Assembly: GCF_004402785.1 (NCBI RefSeq)
Contig: NZ_SOFP01000046.1
Location: 248,001 to 312,000, forward strand
DNA length: 64,000 nt
Direction: 5' to 3'
DNA from: Cryobacterium algoritolerans
Lineage (GTDB): Bacteria; Actinomycetota; Actinomycetes; Actinomycetales; Microbacteriaceae
Shown here: one piece after another, positions 18,955 through 27,844 of the stretch
Position numbering within the stretch: position 1 is the stretch's first letter
How the letters are laid out: each line of letters opens with the position of its first letter
Position numbers and translations under genes: made by a program
The notes under the pieces: model-generated
Database searches by the model: none
Told to the model about the DNA's origin: nothing
The model's input: only the letters and a program-made list of their open reading frames with translations

Positions 18955-19464
18955 GTGACGGACCATCCGTTGCTGCCCCTGGTGCTGATCGGGCCGATGG
19001 CCTCCGGGAAATCGAAGGTGGGCCGCCGGGTCGCAAAAACCCTCGACCTGCCGTTCATCGACACCGACACCCGGATCGTTGCCGATCATGGTCCGATCCA
19101 CGAGATTTTCGAGAGGCACGGCGAGGAGTACTTCCGGGCGCTGGAACGCCAGGCCGTCGCCGACGCCGTCGCCGAGGACGCCGTGGTGTCCCTCGGTGGC
19201 GGAGCCGTGCTCGACCCTGCCACCCAGGCCGCCCTCTCCCGGTGCACCGTCATCTACCTGAGCGTGTCAGCCAATGCCGTCAGGGCCCGCATCGGCGGCA
19301 GGAAACGTCCGCTGCTGAAGGACGGCCTCACCGACTGGAAACGCATCTATGCCGAACGTCGGCCCCTCTACGAAGCCCTGGCGAACACGAGCTTCGACAC
19401 CTCACACCGACCGCTTGACGTCATCGCCAGAGACGTCGTGAAATGGGTAAGAAAGAGATCGTGA
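18955..19464 (+). CDS. aroK: Shikimate kinase
   Basis: A 169-residue P-loop kinase that phosphorylates shikimate. Walker A is GPMASGKS (13-20), the shikimate-binding aspartates lie in FIDTDTRI, SLGGGAVL binds substrate, and RKRPLLKD is the lid/adenine-binding arginine region. It starts at a GTG (18955) behind GGCGGAGAG, 43 bp after aroC. Its TGA overlaps the probable aroB GTG. Confidence 0.94.
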   Translation: MTDHPLLPLVLIGPMASGKSKVGRRVAKTLDLPFIDTDTRIVADHGPIHEIFERHGEEYFRALERQAVADAVAEDAVVSLGGGAVLDPATQAALSRCTVIYLSVSANAVRARIGGRKRPLLKDGLTDWKRIYAERRPLYEALANTSFDTSHRPLDVIARDVVKWVRKRS

Positions 19465-20582
19465 CCGGAATAACTGTGCCAGAATCCACCGACCCGACCC
19501 CCGAAGCCGCGGCAAGGACGGTGATCAGGGTGAGCGGCACCGAACCCTACCCGGTGCTCGTGGGCCGAGGCCTCGTCGCCGACGTCAGCGAACAGCTCGG
19601 CGACACGGTCGCCAAGGTGCTGATCGTGCACACCTCCACCCTCGGCGCCAGGGCCGTCGCCCTGCGCGAGAGCCTTCTCGGCCGTTACGAGGTGCTGATC
19701 GCCGAGGTGCCCGACGCCGAGGCCGCGAAACGGGTCGAGGTGGCCGCGTTCTGTTGGCAGGTGATGGGCCAGGCCGACTTCAGCCGCACGGATGCCGTGA
19801 TCGGTTTCGGTGGCGGCGCCGTCACCGACCTGGCCGGTTTCGTCGCCGCCACCTGGTTGCGAGGGGTTCGTCTCGTGCAGGTCCCGACCAGCGTGCTCGG
19901 TATGGTCGACGCCGCCGTCGGCGGCAAGAACGGCATCAACACCGCCGAGGGCAAGAACCTGGTCGGCACGTTCTACGCCCCGGCAGCAGTGGTGTGCGAC
20001 CTCGACATCCTCGACGATCTCCCGCGCAACGAGCTCCTGGCGGGTTTCGCCGAGATCGTCAAGGCCGGGTTCATCCAGGTCCCGGAGATACTGGACATCA
20101 TCGAAGCGGACGTCGCCGCGGTGACCGACCCGACGACACCGCAGTTCCGTCGGGTGCTCGAGCTGGCGATCGGGATGAAGGCTCGCGTCGTGGGCGAGGA
20201 CTTCAAGGAATCCGGGCTGCGCGAGATCCTGAACTACGGCCACACGCTGGGCCACGCCGTCGAGCATGCGGAACGTTACGGCTGGCGTCACGGGGCTGCC
20301 GTCGCCGTGGGGATGATGTTCGCCGCCGAGCTGGCCCGGCTGAGCGGGCGGCTCTCGGACGAGGCCGTGGACCGGCACCGGAGCATCCTCGAATCGCTGA
20401 CCCTGCCGACGAGCTACCCGGTCGGCCGCTGGAGCACCCTTCTGGCCACCATGCAACGGGACAAGAAGACCCGCAGCGGAATGCTGAGGTTCATCGTGCT
20501 CGACGACGTCGGCAAGCCGACCGTGCTCGAAGGACCGGACTCGTCGCTCTTGTTCGCTGCGTACCAGGAGATCGGGTCCTGA
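19461..20582 (+). CDS. aroB: 3-Dehydroquinate synthase
   Basis: A 373-residue NAD- and metal-dependent enzyme that closes DAHP to 3-dehydroquinate. Motifs include GFGGGAVTDLAGFVAATWLRG, VPTSVLGMVDAAVGGKNGIN, and the metal ligands in LNYGHTLGHAVEH and the following RHGAAVAVGM. I prefer the GTG at 19461, which overlaps the aroK stop as GTGA. An ATG at 19443, also in frame, would add six residues. It is the last gene of this shikimate run. The next pathway gene, aroQ, is separated from it by about 4.5 kb of accessory genes. Confidence 0.95.
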   Translation: MTGITVPESTDPTPEAAARTVIRVSGTEPYPVLVGRGLVADVSEQLGDTVAKVLIVHTSTLGARAVALRESLLGRYEVLIAEVPDAEAAKRVEVAAFCWQVMGQADFSRTDAVIGFGGGAVTDLAGFVAATWLRGVRLVQVPTSVLGMVDAAVGGKNGINTAEGKNLVGTFYAPAAVVCDLDILDDLPRNELLAGFAEIVKAGFIQVPEILDIIEADVAAVTDPTTPQFRRVLELAIGMKARVVGEDFKESGLREILNYGHTLGHAVEHAERYGWRHGAAVAVGMMFAAELARLSGRLSDEAVDRHRSILESLTLPTSYPVGRWSTLLATMQRDKKTRSGMLRFIVLDDVGKPTVLEGPDSSLLFAAYQEIGS

Positions 20583-20629
20583 CCTGCGCCTGATCTCGTG
20601 GGCGGTGCGGGCATTCGACCAGGTGTGCC

Positions 20630-20635
20630 TAGAAT
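20630..20635 (+). promoter_or_regulatory. Possible -10 element of the GAF regulator gene
   Basis: TAGAAT lies in the 112-bp spacer between aroB and the GAF-domain regulator and fits the actinobacterial -10 consensus. No -35 box is convincing. The transcript would have a leader of about 50 bases. Confidence 0.35.
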
Positions 20636-20694
20636 GACAATTGACCGGGAGATATTCTTCGGTCGCCCCTGACCAGAGCCGATCGGAGGTGGGA

Positions 20695-22080
20695 ATGACG
20701 AGTCCGTGGACCGTCGATTCGATCGGCGAACCAGGTCCCGAGTTGTTCGTGAAACTGGAACAGGCGCACGAGGCCGCGCTCACCGACCGGATCGTTAGAT
20801 CCGGCGTGCGCCGGCTGGTGCAGGAGTCCTGGGACAGGTCGCTCACCCTCCGCCTCGACCCGTCAAAGCTGGCCCCGGAGCGCGAGGTCAGCGCCGGGGA
20901 ACTCCGGGATCTGCGCGACCGACATCCGTTGGCCGCCGTGCTGCCCGTCGTGCACAACCTTCTGATCCGGCATGCCTTCGCCTCCGGCCTGATCGTGGCC
21001 ATCGGTGACGAACGCGGCCGCCTGCTCTGGATCGACGGCGACCGCGTCGTTCGGCGCAAGGCCGAGGAAATGCTGTTCGTTGAGGGTTCCGACTGGTCAG
21101 AGCGGCGGGTCGGCACCAGCGCGCCCGGCACGGCGCTGGCCCTGGACCATGGAATCCAGATCCAGCGCGCCGAGCACTTCAGCCAGCTCGCGCATCCGTG
21201 GAGCTGCACCGCTGTACCGATCCACGACCCCGACACGGGAGCGATCCTGGGTGTCATCGACATCACCGGCGGTGCGGAGGCGGTGGCGCCGCAGACCCTC
21301 CCACTGGTGGAGGCCGCCGTGGCAGCGATGGAGGCCGAGCTGCGGATCCAGCGGCTGAGCCGCCCGGCCGGCCGACCCAGGGTGGCCAGGTCCCCCACCG
21401 TTTCCGTGACCACGGCGGCACCCGGGCCGGCGCCGCTGCGCGCCGTACCCGCGCGCCTGGACGTACTCGGCCGCGATCACGGGCGACTCGAAAACGGGGC
21501 AACCTCCGCCGTGATCAGCCCGCGGCACGCCGAGATCCTCACCCTGCTCGCGTGGAATCGCGACGGCCTATCCGCCGACCGTCTCTCGGTGCTGCTGACC
21601 GACCAGTCGGACTCCGTGGACAACCTCCGCGCCGAGATGGTGCGGTTGCGCCGGGTGCTCGGGCAGGCGACCCCGCCGATCGGCATCGCCTCCCGGCCGT
21701 ACCGCCTCGAGTCGGCCGTCGACCTCGACGCCCTCCGAGTGCTCGCACTGCTCGAGCGAGGCGCGCACCGGGTTGCGCTTGGGGCCTACCGGGGACCGGT
21801 GTTGCCCAGTTCGACGGCGCCCGGCATCGTCGACATCCGGGCCGAAGTCAGTGCACGGCTCCGGGAGGCGATGCTCACCGACGCCTCGGCCGAGCTGCTG
21901 CTCGAGTACGCGCGCACCGACGAGGCCACCTACGACAGCGAGGTGTGGCGGGCGTGCCTCGAGCTGCTGCCCGCGCGGTCGCCCAAGCGGGCGTCCGCCG
22001 TGGCCAGGCTGAAGCGGATCGAGGCGGAACTCGACCCCGCAGGCTCGGCGGGCGAGGCCCGCAACCCGCCGCTACGGTGA
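20695..22080 (+). CDS. GAF domain-containing transcriptional regulator
   Basis: A 461-residue protein. The N-terminal half is a GAF-type sensory domain in the style of AcoR-family activators (RLLWIDGDRVVRR, GSDWSERRVGTSAPGTALAL, HPWSCTAVPIHDPDTGAILGVID). The C-terminal half carries a helix-turn-helix-like segment (HAEILTLLAWNRDGLSADRL). There is no sigma-54 AAA+ domain. It starts at an ATG behind GGAGGTGGG. An open frame to 20641 is unsupported. It directly precedes an aldehyde dehydrogenase and a DUF779 gene, an arrangement seen in many actinobacteria, so it probably regulates them. The ligand is unknown. Confidence 0.85.
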   Translation: MTSPWTVDSIGEPGPELFVKLEQAHEAALTDRIVRSGVRRLVQESWDRSLTLRLDPSKLAPEREVSAGELRDLRDRHPLAAVLPVVHNLLIRHAFASGLIVAIGDERGRLLWIDGDRVVRRKAEEMLFVEGSDWSERRVGTSAPGTALALDHGIQIQRAEHFSQLAHPWSCTAVPIHDPDTGAILGVIDITGGAEAVAPQTLPLVEAAVAAMEAELRIQRLSRPAGRPRVARSPTVSVTTAAPGPAPLRAVPARLDVLGRDHGRLENGATSAVISPRHAEILTLLAWNRDGLSADRLSVLLTDQSDSVDNLRAEMVRLRRVLGQATPPIGIASRPYRLESAVDLDALRVLALLERGAHRVALGAYRGPVLPSSTAPGIVDIRAEVSARLREAMLTDASAELLLEYARTDEATYDSEVWRACLELLPARSPKRASAVARLKRIEAELDPAGSAGEARNPPLR

Positions 22081-22134
22081 AGCAACCTTTCCTTTCCTAG
22101 GCTCGACGCCAGGTCCGCAGCACGCGGTACCCAC

Positions 22135-22152
22135 CGACAATGTCGTCGACGA
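22135..22152. promoter_or_regulatory. Overlapping palindromes before the aldehyde dehydrogenase start
   Basis: CGACAATGTCG (22135-22145, five-base arms around A) overlaps TCGTCGACGA (22143-22152). They lie in the 81-bp spacer 10-27 bases before the ATG, downstream of a possible -10 box TAGGCT (22098-22103). The position would suit a repressor or activator site, possibly for the GAF regulator, but this is speculative. Confidence 0.3.
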
Positions 22153-22161
22153 GGAGAGAAC

Positions 22162-23685
22162 ATGACCGTCTATTCCAAGCCCGGAACACCAGGCTCGCTA
22201 GTCACCTTCAAGACCCGGTATGAGAACTGGATCAACGGCGGGTGGGTCAAGCCCGTCAAGGGCCAATACTTCGAGGACATCTCCCCGGTCGACGGCAAAC
22301 CGTTCGCCGAGGTTGCCCGCGGAACGGCCGAAGACATTGAACTGGCCCTCGACGCCGCCCACCGGGCCGCACCAGCCTGGGGCAAGACCAGCGCCACCGA
22401 GCGCGCGGCGGTGCTCAACAGGATCGCGGACGTCATCGACGCCAACCTCGAACTGCTCGCCGTCGCCGAAACGTGGGACAACGGCAAGCCGATCCGGGAA
22501 CCGCTGAACGCCGACCTGCCCCTCGCATCCGACCACTTCCGCTACTTCGCCGCCGCGATCCGATCTCAGGACGGCGACCACGCCGAGCTCGACAACGACA
22601 CCGTGTCGTACCAGTTTCACGAACCGCTCGGCGTCGTCGGCCAGATCATCCCCTGGAACTTCCCGATCCTGATGGCCGTCTGGAAGCTGGCCCCCGCCCT
22701 TGCCGCGGGGAACGCGATCGTGTTGAAACCGGCCGAGCAGACTCCCGTGTCCATTATGGTGCTGATCGAGCTGATCGGGGACATCCTGCCGCCCGGGGTG
22801 CTCAACATCGTCAACGGCTTCGGCCTGGAGGCCGGCAAGCCGCTCGCGTCGTCGCCGCGCATCCGCAAGATCGCCTTCACAGGGGAGACCACCACCGGCC
22901 GGTTGATCCTGCAGTACGCCAGCGCGAACATCATCCCCGCCACCGTCGAACTGGGCGGGAAGAGCGCGAACATCTTCTTCAGCGACGTCGCCCAGGAGCA
23001 GGACAGCTTCTATGACAAGGCGCAGGAGGGCTTCGTGCTCTTCGCCTTCAACCAGGGCGAGGTGTGCACCGCCCCCAGCCGGGCGCTGCTGCAGAAGCCG
23101 ATCTACGAAAGCTTCCTCTCCACCGCCGTCGAGCGCACCCGGAAGGCGATCCAGGGCAACCCGCTCGACACCGACACCCAGGTCGGCGCGCAGGCCAGCA
23201 ACGACCAGCTCGAGAAGATCCTCTCCTACATCGACATCGGTAAGCAGGAGGGCGCCCGGGTGGCGCTCGGCGGCGAGCGGGTCGACCTCGGCGGTGACCT
23301 CAGCGGCGGTTTCTACGTGGAGCCGACGATCTTCGAGGGCAACAACAAGATGCGCATCTTCCAGGAGGAGATTTTCGGCCCGGTGCTCGCCGTGACGAGC
23401 TTCACCGACTACGAAGACGCCATCTCCATCGCCAACGACAACCTCTACGGGCTCGGCGCCGGCGTCTGGTCGCGGAACGGCAACGTGGCCTACCGGGCAG
23501 GACGGGACATCCAGGCCGGCCGCGTCTGGATCAACAACTACCACCACTACCCGGCCGGCGCCGCGTTCGGCGGGTACAAGAGCTCCGGCATCGGCCGTGA
23601 GAACAACAAGCTGGCCCTCGGCCACTACCAGCAGACGAAGAACCTGCTCGTGTCGTACTCCGAGAAGCCGCTCGGCTTCTTCTAA
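22162..23685 (+). CDS. Aldehyde dehydrogenase (NAD-dependent, ExaC/acetaldehyde dehydrogenase-like)
   Basis: A 507-residue ALDH-superfamily enzyme that oxidises an aldehyde to its acid. The catalytic cysteine is C302 ([13 protein letters not shown]) and the general base E263 ([13 protein letters not shown]). Cofactor motifs are [19 protein letters not shown] and [11 protein letters not shown]. Sequence and context (GAF regulator before, DUF779 after) resemble the exaC/acoD type acetaldehyde dehydrogenases used in alcohol and acetoin catabolism. The exact substrate cannot be read from the sequence. The ATG at 22162 has GAGGAGAG just upstream. Confidence 0.93.
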   Translation: MTVYSKPGTPGSLVTFKTRYENWINGGWVKPVKGQYFEDISPVDGKPFAEVARGTAEDIELALDAAHRAAPAWGKTSATERAAVLNRIADVIDANLELLAVAETWDNGKPIREPLNADLPLASDHFRYFAAAIRSQDGDHAELDNDTVSYQFHEPLGVVGQIIPWNFPILMAVWKLAPALAAGNAIVLKPAEQTPVSIMVLIELIGDILPPGVLNIVNGFGLEAGKPLASSPRIRKIAFTGETTTGRLILQYASANIIPATVELGGKSANIFFSDVAQEQDSFYDKAQEGFVLFAFNQGEVCTAPSRALLQKPIYESFLSTAVERTRKAIQGNPLDTDTQVGAQASNDQLEKILSYIDIGKQEGARVALGGERVDLGGDLSGGFYVEPTIFEGNNKMRIFQEEIFGPVLAVTSFTDYEDAISIANDNLYGLGAGVWSRNGNVAYRAGRDIQAGRVWINNYHHYPAGAAFGGYKSSGIGRENNKLALGHYQQTKNLLVSYSEKPLGFF

Positions 23686-23714
23686 CCAAAGCCAACTGCC
23701 CAACCGATGCAGTG

Positions 23715-23756
23715 CCGGGCAGGGCCACCGACCAACCGGTCGTCGGCCCTGCCCGG
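23715..23756 (+). other. Long intercistronic hairpin between aldehyde dehydrogenase and DUF779 genes
   Basis: Arms 23715-23726 and 23745-23756 are perfectly complementary over 12 bp, with an inner 5-bp stem (CGACC/GGTCG) inside the loop. No T-run follows, so it is not a canonical terminator. It may act as an mRNA processing or stability element or as a partial attenuator. Confidence 0.7.
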
Positions 23757-23796
23757 TTCCACCTCGCAACACGAATTCACGAAGGAGCACCCGACC

Positions 23797-24219
23797 ATGT
23801 CCGAACCAGCATCAACGGCCACCGTCGTCGGCACCATCACGGTGCCGGGGGAGAACCTTCCCCGGGTCGAACTCAGCACCACGGCCGTCTCCACCCTCCG
23901 GGAGCTGTGGGAGGACTTCGGGCCACTGATGTTTCACCAGTCCGGCGGCTGCTGTGACGGTAGTTCGCCGATGTGTTTCCCTGCCGGGGAGTTCATCACC
24001 TCCGACCGGGACGTACTCCTCGGCCGCCTCGACATCGCCCCGGCCGGTGCAGAGCCTCAATGGATCGATTTCTGGATCTCTGCCGAGCAGTTCGAGTACT
24101 GGAGCCACACCTTCCTCACCGTTGACGTCGTCCCCGGCCGGGGGAGCGGTTTCTCGGTGGAGGCACCCCGCGGGGTGAGGTTCCTGATCCGGTCGCGCCT
24201 GATGGACTCGTTCGCCTGA
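23797..24219 (+). CDS. DUF779 family protein
   Basis: A 140-residue protein with the DUF779 signature HQSGGCCDGSSPMC followed by FITSDRDVLLG and an FEYWSHTFLTVDVVPGRGSGFS block. The clustered cysteines suggest metal binding. The family is repeatedly found next to alcohol and aldehyde dehydrogenases, as here, but its biochemical role is not established to my knowledge. The ATG at 23797 has GAAGGAG upstream. An open frame to 23707 covers the hairpin and is not coding. Confidence 0.9.
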   Translation: MSEPASTATVVGTITVPGENLPRVELSTTAVSTLRELWEDFGPLMFHQSGGCCDGSSPMCFPAGEFITSDRDVLLGRLDIAPAGAEPQWIDFWISAEQFEYWSHTFLTVDVVPGRGSGFSVEAPRGVRFLIRSRLMDSFA

Positions 24220-24313
24220 CCCTGTTCGCCCGGTTCTCCTCGGCAGGACGCCGACGGGGGCAACCCTGTGCACAGCCGCGTCGCCGCGCCGCGCAGGGGA
24301 CATTCTGATCGGC

Positions 24314-24718
24314 ATGACCCGCTCGCTCCGCATCGAAGACTCCGCCCCGGTGACGACCATGGCGGAGGCGCGAGAGCGGGTGCGCGACCTTGTGGGGCAC
24401 GCGGTCCAGCCCCAGCTCTGGTTCATGCTGCTCGACCGCCACGGCCGCCAGCTACCACTGCTGATCCCGGTGGACGGCATCCCGCTGCGCCCCGAGTCGG
24501 GACGTCTGACCGTGCTGGCGGCAAGGCTGAACGATCTCCTCGCCGAGCTCGCCCCCGGCGGCAGCGTCATCGTCACCCTCGAACGGCCGGGCTCGGCCGC
24601 CCTGACGCCTCCCGACCAGGCCTGGGCAGGGGAGCTGGCCAAGGCCTTCGGCACGGTCGTGAAGATCACGGGCATGTTCGTGGCGCACGACGACGGCGTC
24701 TGCGAACTGCGGGCGTGA
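24314..24718 (+). CDS. Conserved actinobacterial hypothetical protein
   Basis: A 134-residue protein without recognisable domains. It has alternating charged/hydrophobic segments ([24 protein letters not shown], here split by no gap; [18 protein letters not shown]) suggestive of a compact alpha/beta fold. There is no signal peptide or membrane segment. It starts at the ATG at 24314 with no clear ribosome-binding site, 94 bp after the DUF779 gene. I do not recognise it and assign no function. Confidence 0.65.
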   Translation: MTRSLRIEDSAPVTTMAEARERVRDLVGHAVQPQLWFMLLDRHGRQLPLLIPVDGIPLRPESGRLTVLAARLNDLLAELAPGGSVIVTLERPGSAALTPPDQAWAGELAKAFGTVVKITGMFVAHDDGVCELRA

Positions 24719-24741
24719 TCCAGGTCCCCGCGCCCCTCGAC

Positions 24742-24747
24742 TATTCT
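24742..24747 (+). promoter_or_regulatory. Probable -10 element of a leaderless PhnA-like gene
   Basis: TATTCT ends six bases before the GTG at 24754 (gap GGGGAC). It fits the TANNNT box and the leaderless spacing seen at four other genes here. The G-rich gap could also be read as a very short ribosome-binding site. Confidence 0.55.
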
Positions 24748-24753
24748 GGGGAC

Positions 24754-25107
24754 GTGAACGAGACCTTGCCCCCGTGCCCTGAATGCTCCAGCGACCTCAC
24801 CTATGAGATGGGTGCGCTCCTGGTCTGCCCGCTCTGCGCGCACGAATGGACCCCCGAGCACGACGACGACGCCGAACCGGCCGGGGATGCCGTGATCACG
24901 GATGCGTTCGGCACGGTGCTGGCCGATGGGGACACCGTCACGGTGATCAAGGACCTCAAGGTCAAGGGCAGTTCGAGCGTGATCAAGGTCGGCACCAAGG
25001 TGCGCGGAATCCGCCTGGTCGACGGCGTCGGCGACCACGACATCGACTGCAAGGTGGACGGCGTCGGCTCGATGCAGCTCAAATCCAGCCTGGTGAAGAA
25101 GGTCTGA
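24754..25107 (+). CDS. PhnA/YjdM family zinc-ribbon protein
   Basis: A 117-residue protein with an N-terminal zinc ribbon ([13 protein letters not shown] then VCPLCAHEW) and a C-terminal SH3-like PhnA domain ([40 protein letters not shown]). Although named alkylphosphonate utilisation protein in databases, the family is not known to catalyse phosphonate breakdown. Its role is unclear. The start is the GTG at 24754. The frame extends upstream across another gene and is not coding there. Confidence 0.9.
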   Translation: MNETLPPCPECSSDLTYEMGALLVCPLCAHEWTPEHDDDAEPAGDAVITDAFGTVLADGDTVTVIKDLKVKGSSSVIKVGTKVRGIRLVDGVGDHDIDCKVDGVGSMQLKSSLVKKV

Positions 25108-25111
25108 CCTC

Positions 25112-25117
25112 TAGGCT
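25112..25117 (+). promoter_or_regulatory. Probable -10 element of a leaderless aroQ transcript
   Basis: TAGGCT ends six bases before the aroQ ATG (gap GGGTGG). Spacing matches the other leaderless candidates in this window. Confidence 0.5.
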
Positions 25118-25123
25118 GGGTGG

Positions 25124-25561
25124 ATGAGCACAGTCCTCGTCCTGAACGGTCCGAACCTGGGGCGCCTCGGCAGCCGCGAACCCGACGTGTACGGTTCGGC
25201 GAACCTCGAGCAGCTGCGCACCATGCTCACCCAGGCGGCCCCGGAGGAGGTCACGGTCGACGTGCGTCAGACCGACGACGAGGCCGAACTGATCCACTGG
25301 CTTTATGAGGCCGTCGACGAGCGGATCCCGGTCATTCTGAACCCCGCCGCGTTCACCCACTACAGCTATGCGCTGCGGGACGCCGCCGCCCTTGTCACCA
25401 AGGCGGGCATCACCCTGATCGAGGTGCACCTTTCCAACCCGCACGCGCGGGAAACCTTCCGTCACACCAGCGTGGTCAGCGCCGTCGCGACCGGCGTGAT
25501 CGCCGGATTCGGGTTCGACTCCTACCGGCTCGCACTGGACTTCATCACCCGCTCTCCGTGA
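25124..25561 (+). CDS. aroQ: 3-Dehydroquinate dehydratase, type II
   Basis: A 145-residue enzyme of the shikimate pathway, the small dodecameric type II form. Signatures are LVLNGPNLGRLGSREPDVYG (with the catalytic arginine and tyrosine), NPAAFTHYSYALRDA, EVHLSNPHARETFRH and GVIAGFGFDSYRLAL. It restores the aro set interrupted after aroB. It is followed 127 bp later by efp. Confidence 0.95.
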   Translation: MSTVLVLNGPNLGRLGSREPDVYGSANLEQLRTMLTQAAPEEVTVDVRQTDDEAELIHWLYEAVDERIPVILNPAAFTHYSYALRDAAALVTKAGITLIEVHLSNPHARETFRHTSVVSAVATGVIAGFGFDSYRLALDFITRSP

Positions 25562-25688
25562 TGCCGGCCGCCGACCGCGACAGGCCGGACGTTCCCTTTG
25601 GCGCATGGCCCAGGGCCAACTACACTCGTCTGGGGCCGTTTCGGCCGCGCACCTTCCTAATTGAACTAATTGAACGGAAATCCTTTCC

Positions 25689-26249
25689 ATGGCATCAACC
25701 GCCGATATCCGCAATGGCGTCGTCCTCAACATCGATGGCCAGCTGTGGGCAGTCACCGATTTCCAGCACGTCAAGCCGGGCAAGGGCGGTGCCTTCGTTC
25801 GCACCAAACTGAAGAACGTCGTCACCGGCAAGACCGTCGACCGCACCTTCAACGCCGGTGCCAAGATCGAGACCGAGAACGTTGATCGCCAGGACTTCCA
25901 GTACCTGTACGCCGACGGCGACTCCTACGTCTTCATGGACGTCTCCGACTTCGACCAGCTGCACGTCCCGGCCGTCGTCGTCGGCGACGCGGTGAACTTC
26001 ATGCTGGAGAACCAGAACGTGACCATCGCCCTGCACAACGGCAACCCGCTCTACGTGGAGCTGCCGGCATCCGTGGTGCTCGAGATCACGTACACCGAGC
26101 CGGGGCTCCAGGGCGACCGTTCCACCGGCGGCACCAAGCCCGCCACTGTGGAGACCGGTTTCCAGATCCAGGTGCCGTTGTTCCTCGAGCAGGGTACCCG
26201 CGTCAAGGTCGACACCCGCACCGGTGACTATCTGGGCCGCGTCAACTAG
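25689..26249 (+). CDS. efp: Elongation factor P
   Basis: A 186-residue translation factor that relieves ribosome stalling at polyproline. Three OB-like domains are evident. The domain I loop [15 protein letters not shown] carries K32, the position modified in other bacteria. The C-terminal GDYLGRVN is diagnostic. It starts at the ATG at 25689 behind GGAAATCC. The stop overlaps the nusB GTG by one base, so the two are coupled. Confidence 0.97.
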   Translation: MASTADIRNGVVLNIDGQLWAVTDFQHVKPGKGGAFVRTKLKNVVTGKTVDRTFNAGAKIETENVDRQDFQYLYADGDSYVFMDVSDFDQLHVPAVVVGDAVNFMLENQNVTIALHNGNPLYVELPASVVLEITYTEPGLQGDRSTGGTKPATVETGFQIQVPLFLEQGTRVKVDTRTGDYLGRVN

Positions 26250-26668
26250 TGAGCGCACGGACCAAGGCACGCAAGCGCGCCCTCGACATCCTCTACGCCG
26301 CCGATGTGCGCCAGACGACCATCCCGGAGTCGCTCGCCGTCGAAGCCGAACGGGCCGCGAATGAGCCCGCGCGGATGGCCTCCTGGTTGTACGCCCGTGA
26401 CATCGTCGACGGGGTCGTCGAGCACCGCGAGGAGATTGACGAACTGATCGAAACGTACTCGCAGGGCTGGTCCCTGGCCAGGATGCCCACCGTCGACCGC
26501 GCAATCCTGCGCATCGGAATCTGGGAGATTCTCTTCAACGACGCCGTGCCGCACGCGGTTGCCATCGACGAGGCGGTCGAGTCCGCGAAGATCCTGTCCA
26601 CGGATGACTCCGCCGGCTTCGTGAACGGACTGCTCGGCCGGATCGCCCAAACCGCTCCAACCGTGTAG
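26249..26668 (+). CDS. nusB: Transcription antitermination protein NusB
   Basis: A 139-residue all-helical protein that joins NusE/S10 in the rRNA antitermination complex. Motifs are ARKRALDILYAADVR, YSQGWSLARMPTVDRAILRIGIWEILF and FVNGLLGRIA. It starts at a GTG overlapping the efp stop. The classical next gene would be pyrR, but here about 5.2 kb of other genes intervenes. Confidence 0.95.
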   Translation: MSARTKARKRALDILYAADVRQTTIPESLAVEAERAANEPARMASWLYARDIVDGVVEHREEIDELIETYSQGWSLARMPTVDRAILRIGIWEILFNDAVPHAVAIDEAVESAKILSTDDSAGFVNGLLGRIAQTAPTV

Positions 26669-26687
26669 CGCTTCAAGGGGGACAACA

Positions 26688-27794
26688 ATGACCACCGACC
26701 CGACGGACCAGCCACAGGGGAACCCGGACAAACCCGAGGGCGTCCCGGACGTCCCGGCTTGGGCCCAGGACGGTTCGGAGGTCCCGGCATCGCCTTTCTC
26801 GCCGGTCGCCCCGGTCAGCCCGGTCAGCCCGGTCGGGCCGGGCTTCGAGCCGCACTCAAAGGCCAATCCGGTGTTCCCGCAGACCTACGGCCAGCAGCCG
26901 TATTCCGCGGTACCGAAGACCAACACACTGGCGCTCGTGTCGCTCGTGTCGTCGTTCTTCGTCTCCCTCGTCGCGGTCATCACCGGCCACATCGCCCTCG
27001 GCCAGATCAAGCAGCGCGGCGAAGCCGGCCGCGGCCTCGCCCTCGCCGGCCTGATCATCGGCTACGTCGGCATTGCCACCACGGCCCTGTTCCTGGTGCT
27101 CGCCGTCGCCTTCGCGGCGACGTTCGGCGCCATCATCGCGGCCGTCGCCGGCGGTGCCGCAGGCCCGTTCCCGACCGTCTCCGACACGCCCTCCGAAGCA
27201 CCCGCCGACTCCTCGTCCCCAACCGGCCAGGTGGGCGCCGCCGACTTCGACGCGGGATACCTCGCTGTCGGCACCGGGCCGAAGACCGTCGACGTCTACT
27301 TCGACCCGATGTGCCCGTACTGCAAACAGTTCGAGGACGCCAACGGCGCCCAACTGAGCGCCGCGGTCGACGCAAACGCCATCACCCTGCGGCTGCACGC
27401 GCTGACCTTCCTCGACCCGGCGTCGCAGGGCACCGACTACTCCTCGCGGGCATCCGCCGCCCTCACCTGCCAGGCCACCCTGCGCCCCGAGTCCACCCTC
27501 GACTACCTGGCCGCTCTGTACACGCACCAGCCGGCCGAGAACTCTCCCGGCTTCACCGACGACCAACTGGTCGCGCTCCAGGGTTCCGACATCGACTTCA
27601 CGGACTGCGTGGCGAGCGATCGCTACCTCGCCTGGTCGCAGGACAACACGAAGACGGCCCTGAACGGGCCGATCCCCGACGCGGAGATCTACTCGATCCA
27701 GGGCACACCCACTGTCCTGGTGGACGGTGCACAGTACCTGGGAGCCATCGACGATCCGCAGGAGTTCGCAGCGTTCGTCGCCGGCCGAATGTAG
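26688..27794 (+). CDS. DUF4190 membrane region fused to a DsbA-like thioredoxin domain
   Basis: A 368-residue protein. Residues 1-75 are disordered and Pro-rich (VAPVSPVSPVGP). Residues 79-150 hold two TM helices of the DUF4190 type, with GHIALGQIKQRGEAGRGLALAGL between them. An extracytoplasmic Ser/Pro linker leads to a DsbA/thioredoxin-like domain with CPYC at 209-212 (FDPMCPYCKQFED) and the cis-proline loop QGTPTVLVDG. It probably oxidises or isomerises disulfides in exported proteins. It starts at the ATG at 26688 behind AAGGGGG, 19 bp after nusB. Confidence 0.88.
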   Translation: MTTDPTDQPQGNPDKPEGVPDVPAWAQDGSEVPASPFSPVAPVSPVSPVGPGFEPHSKANPVFPQTYGQQPYSAVPKTNTLALVSLVSSFFVSLVAVITGHIALGQIKQRGEAGRGLALAGLIIGYVGIATTALFLVLAVAFAATFGAIIAAVAGGAAGPFPTVSDTPSEAPADSSSPTGQVGAADFDAGYLAVGTGPKTVDVYFDPMCPYCKQFEDANGAQLSAAVDANAITLRLHALTFLDPASQGTDYSSRASAALTCQATLRPESTLDYLAALYTHQPAENSPGFTDDQLVALQGSDIDFTDCVASDRYLAWSQDNTKTALNGPIPDAEIYSIQGTPTVLVDGAQYLGAIDDPQEFAAFVAGRM

Positions 27795-27844
27795 TTCCGG
27801 CTCATGTTGCGCGTCGTCCCGCAGAAACTCGGGGGCGACGAGCC

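Noticed and set aside
19368-21413. A 681-residue minus-strand frame across aroB and the GAF regulator
   Set aside because: It is antisense to two recognised genes and has arginine/serine-rich composition only.
24264-24298. Possible terminator after the DUF779 gene
   Set aside because: An 8-bp stem (CCCTGTGC/GCGCAGGG) is present but with a long loop and no T-run. Too weak to call.
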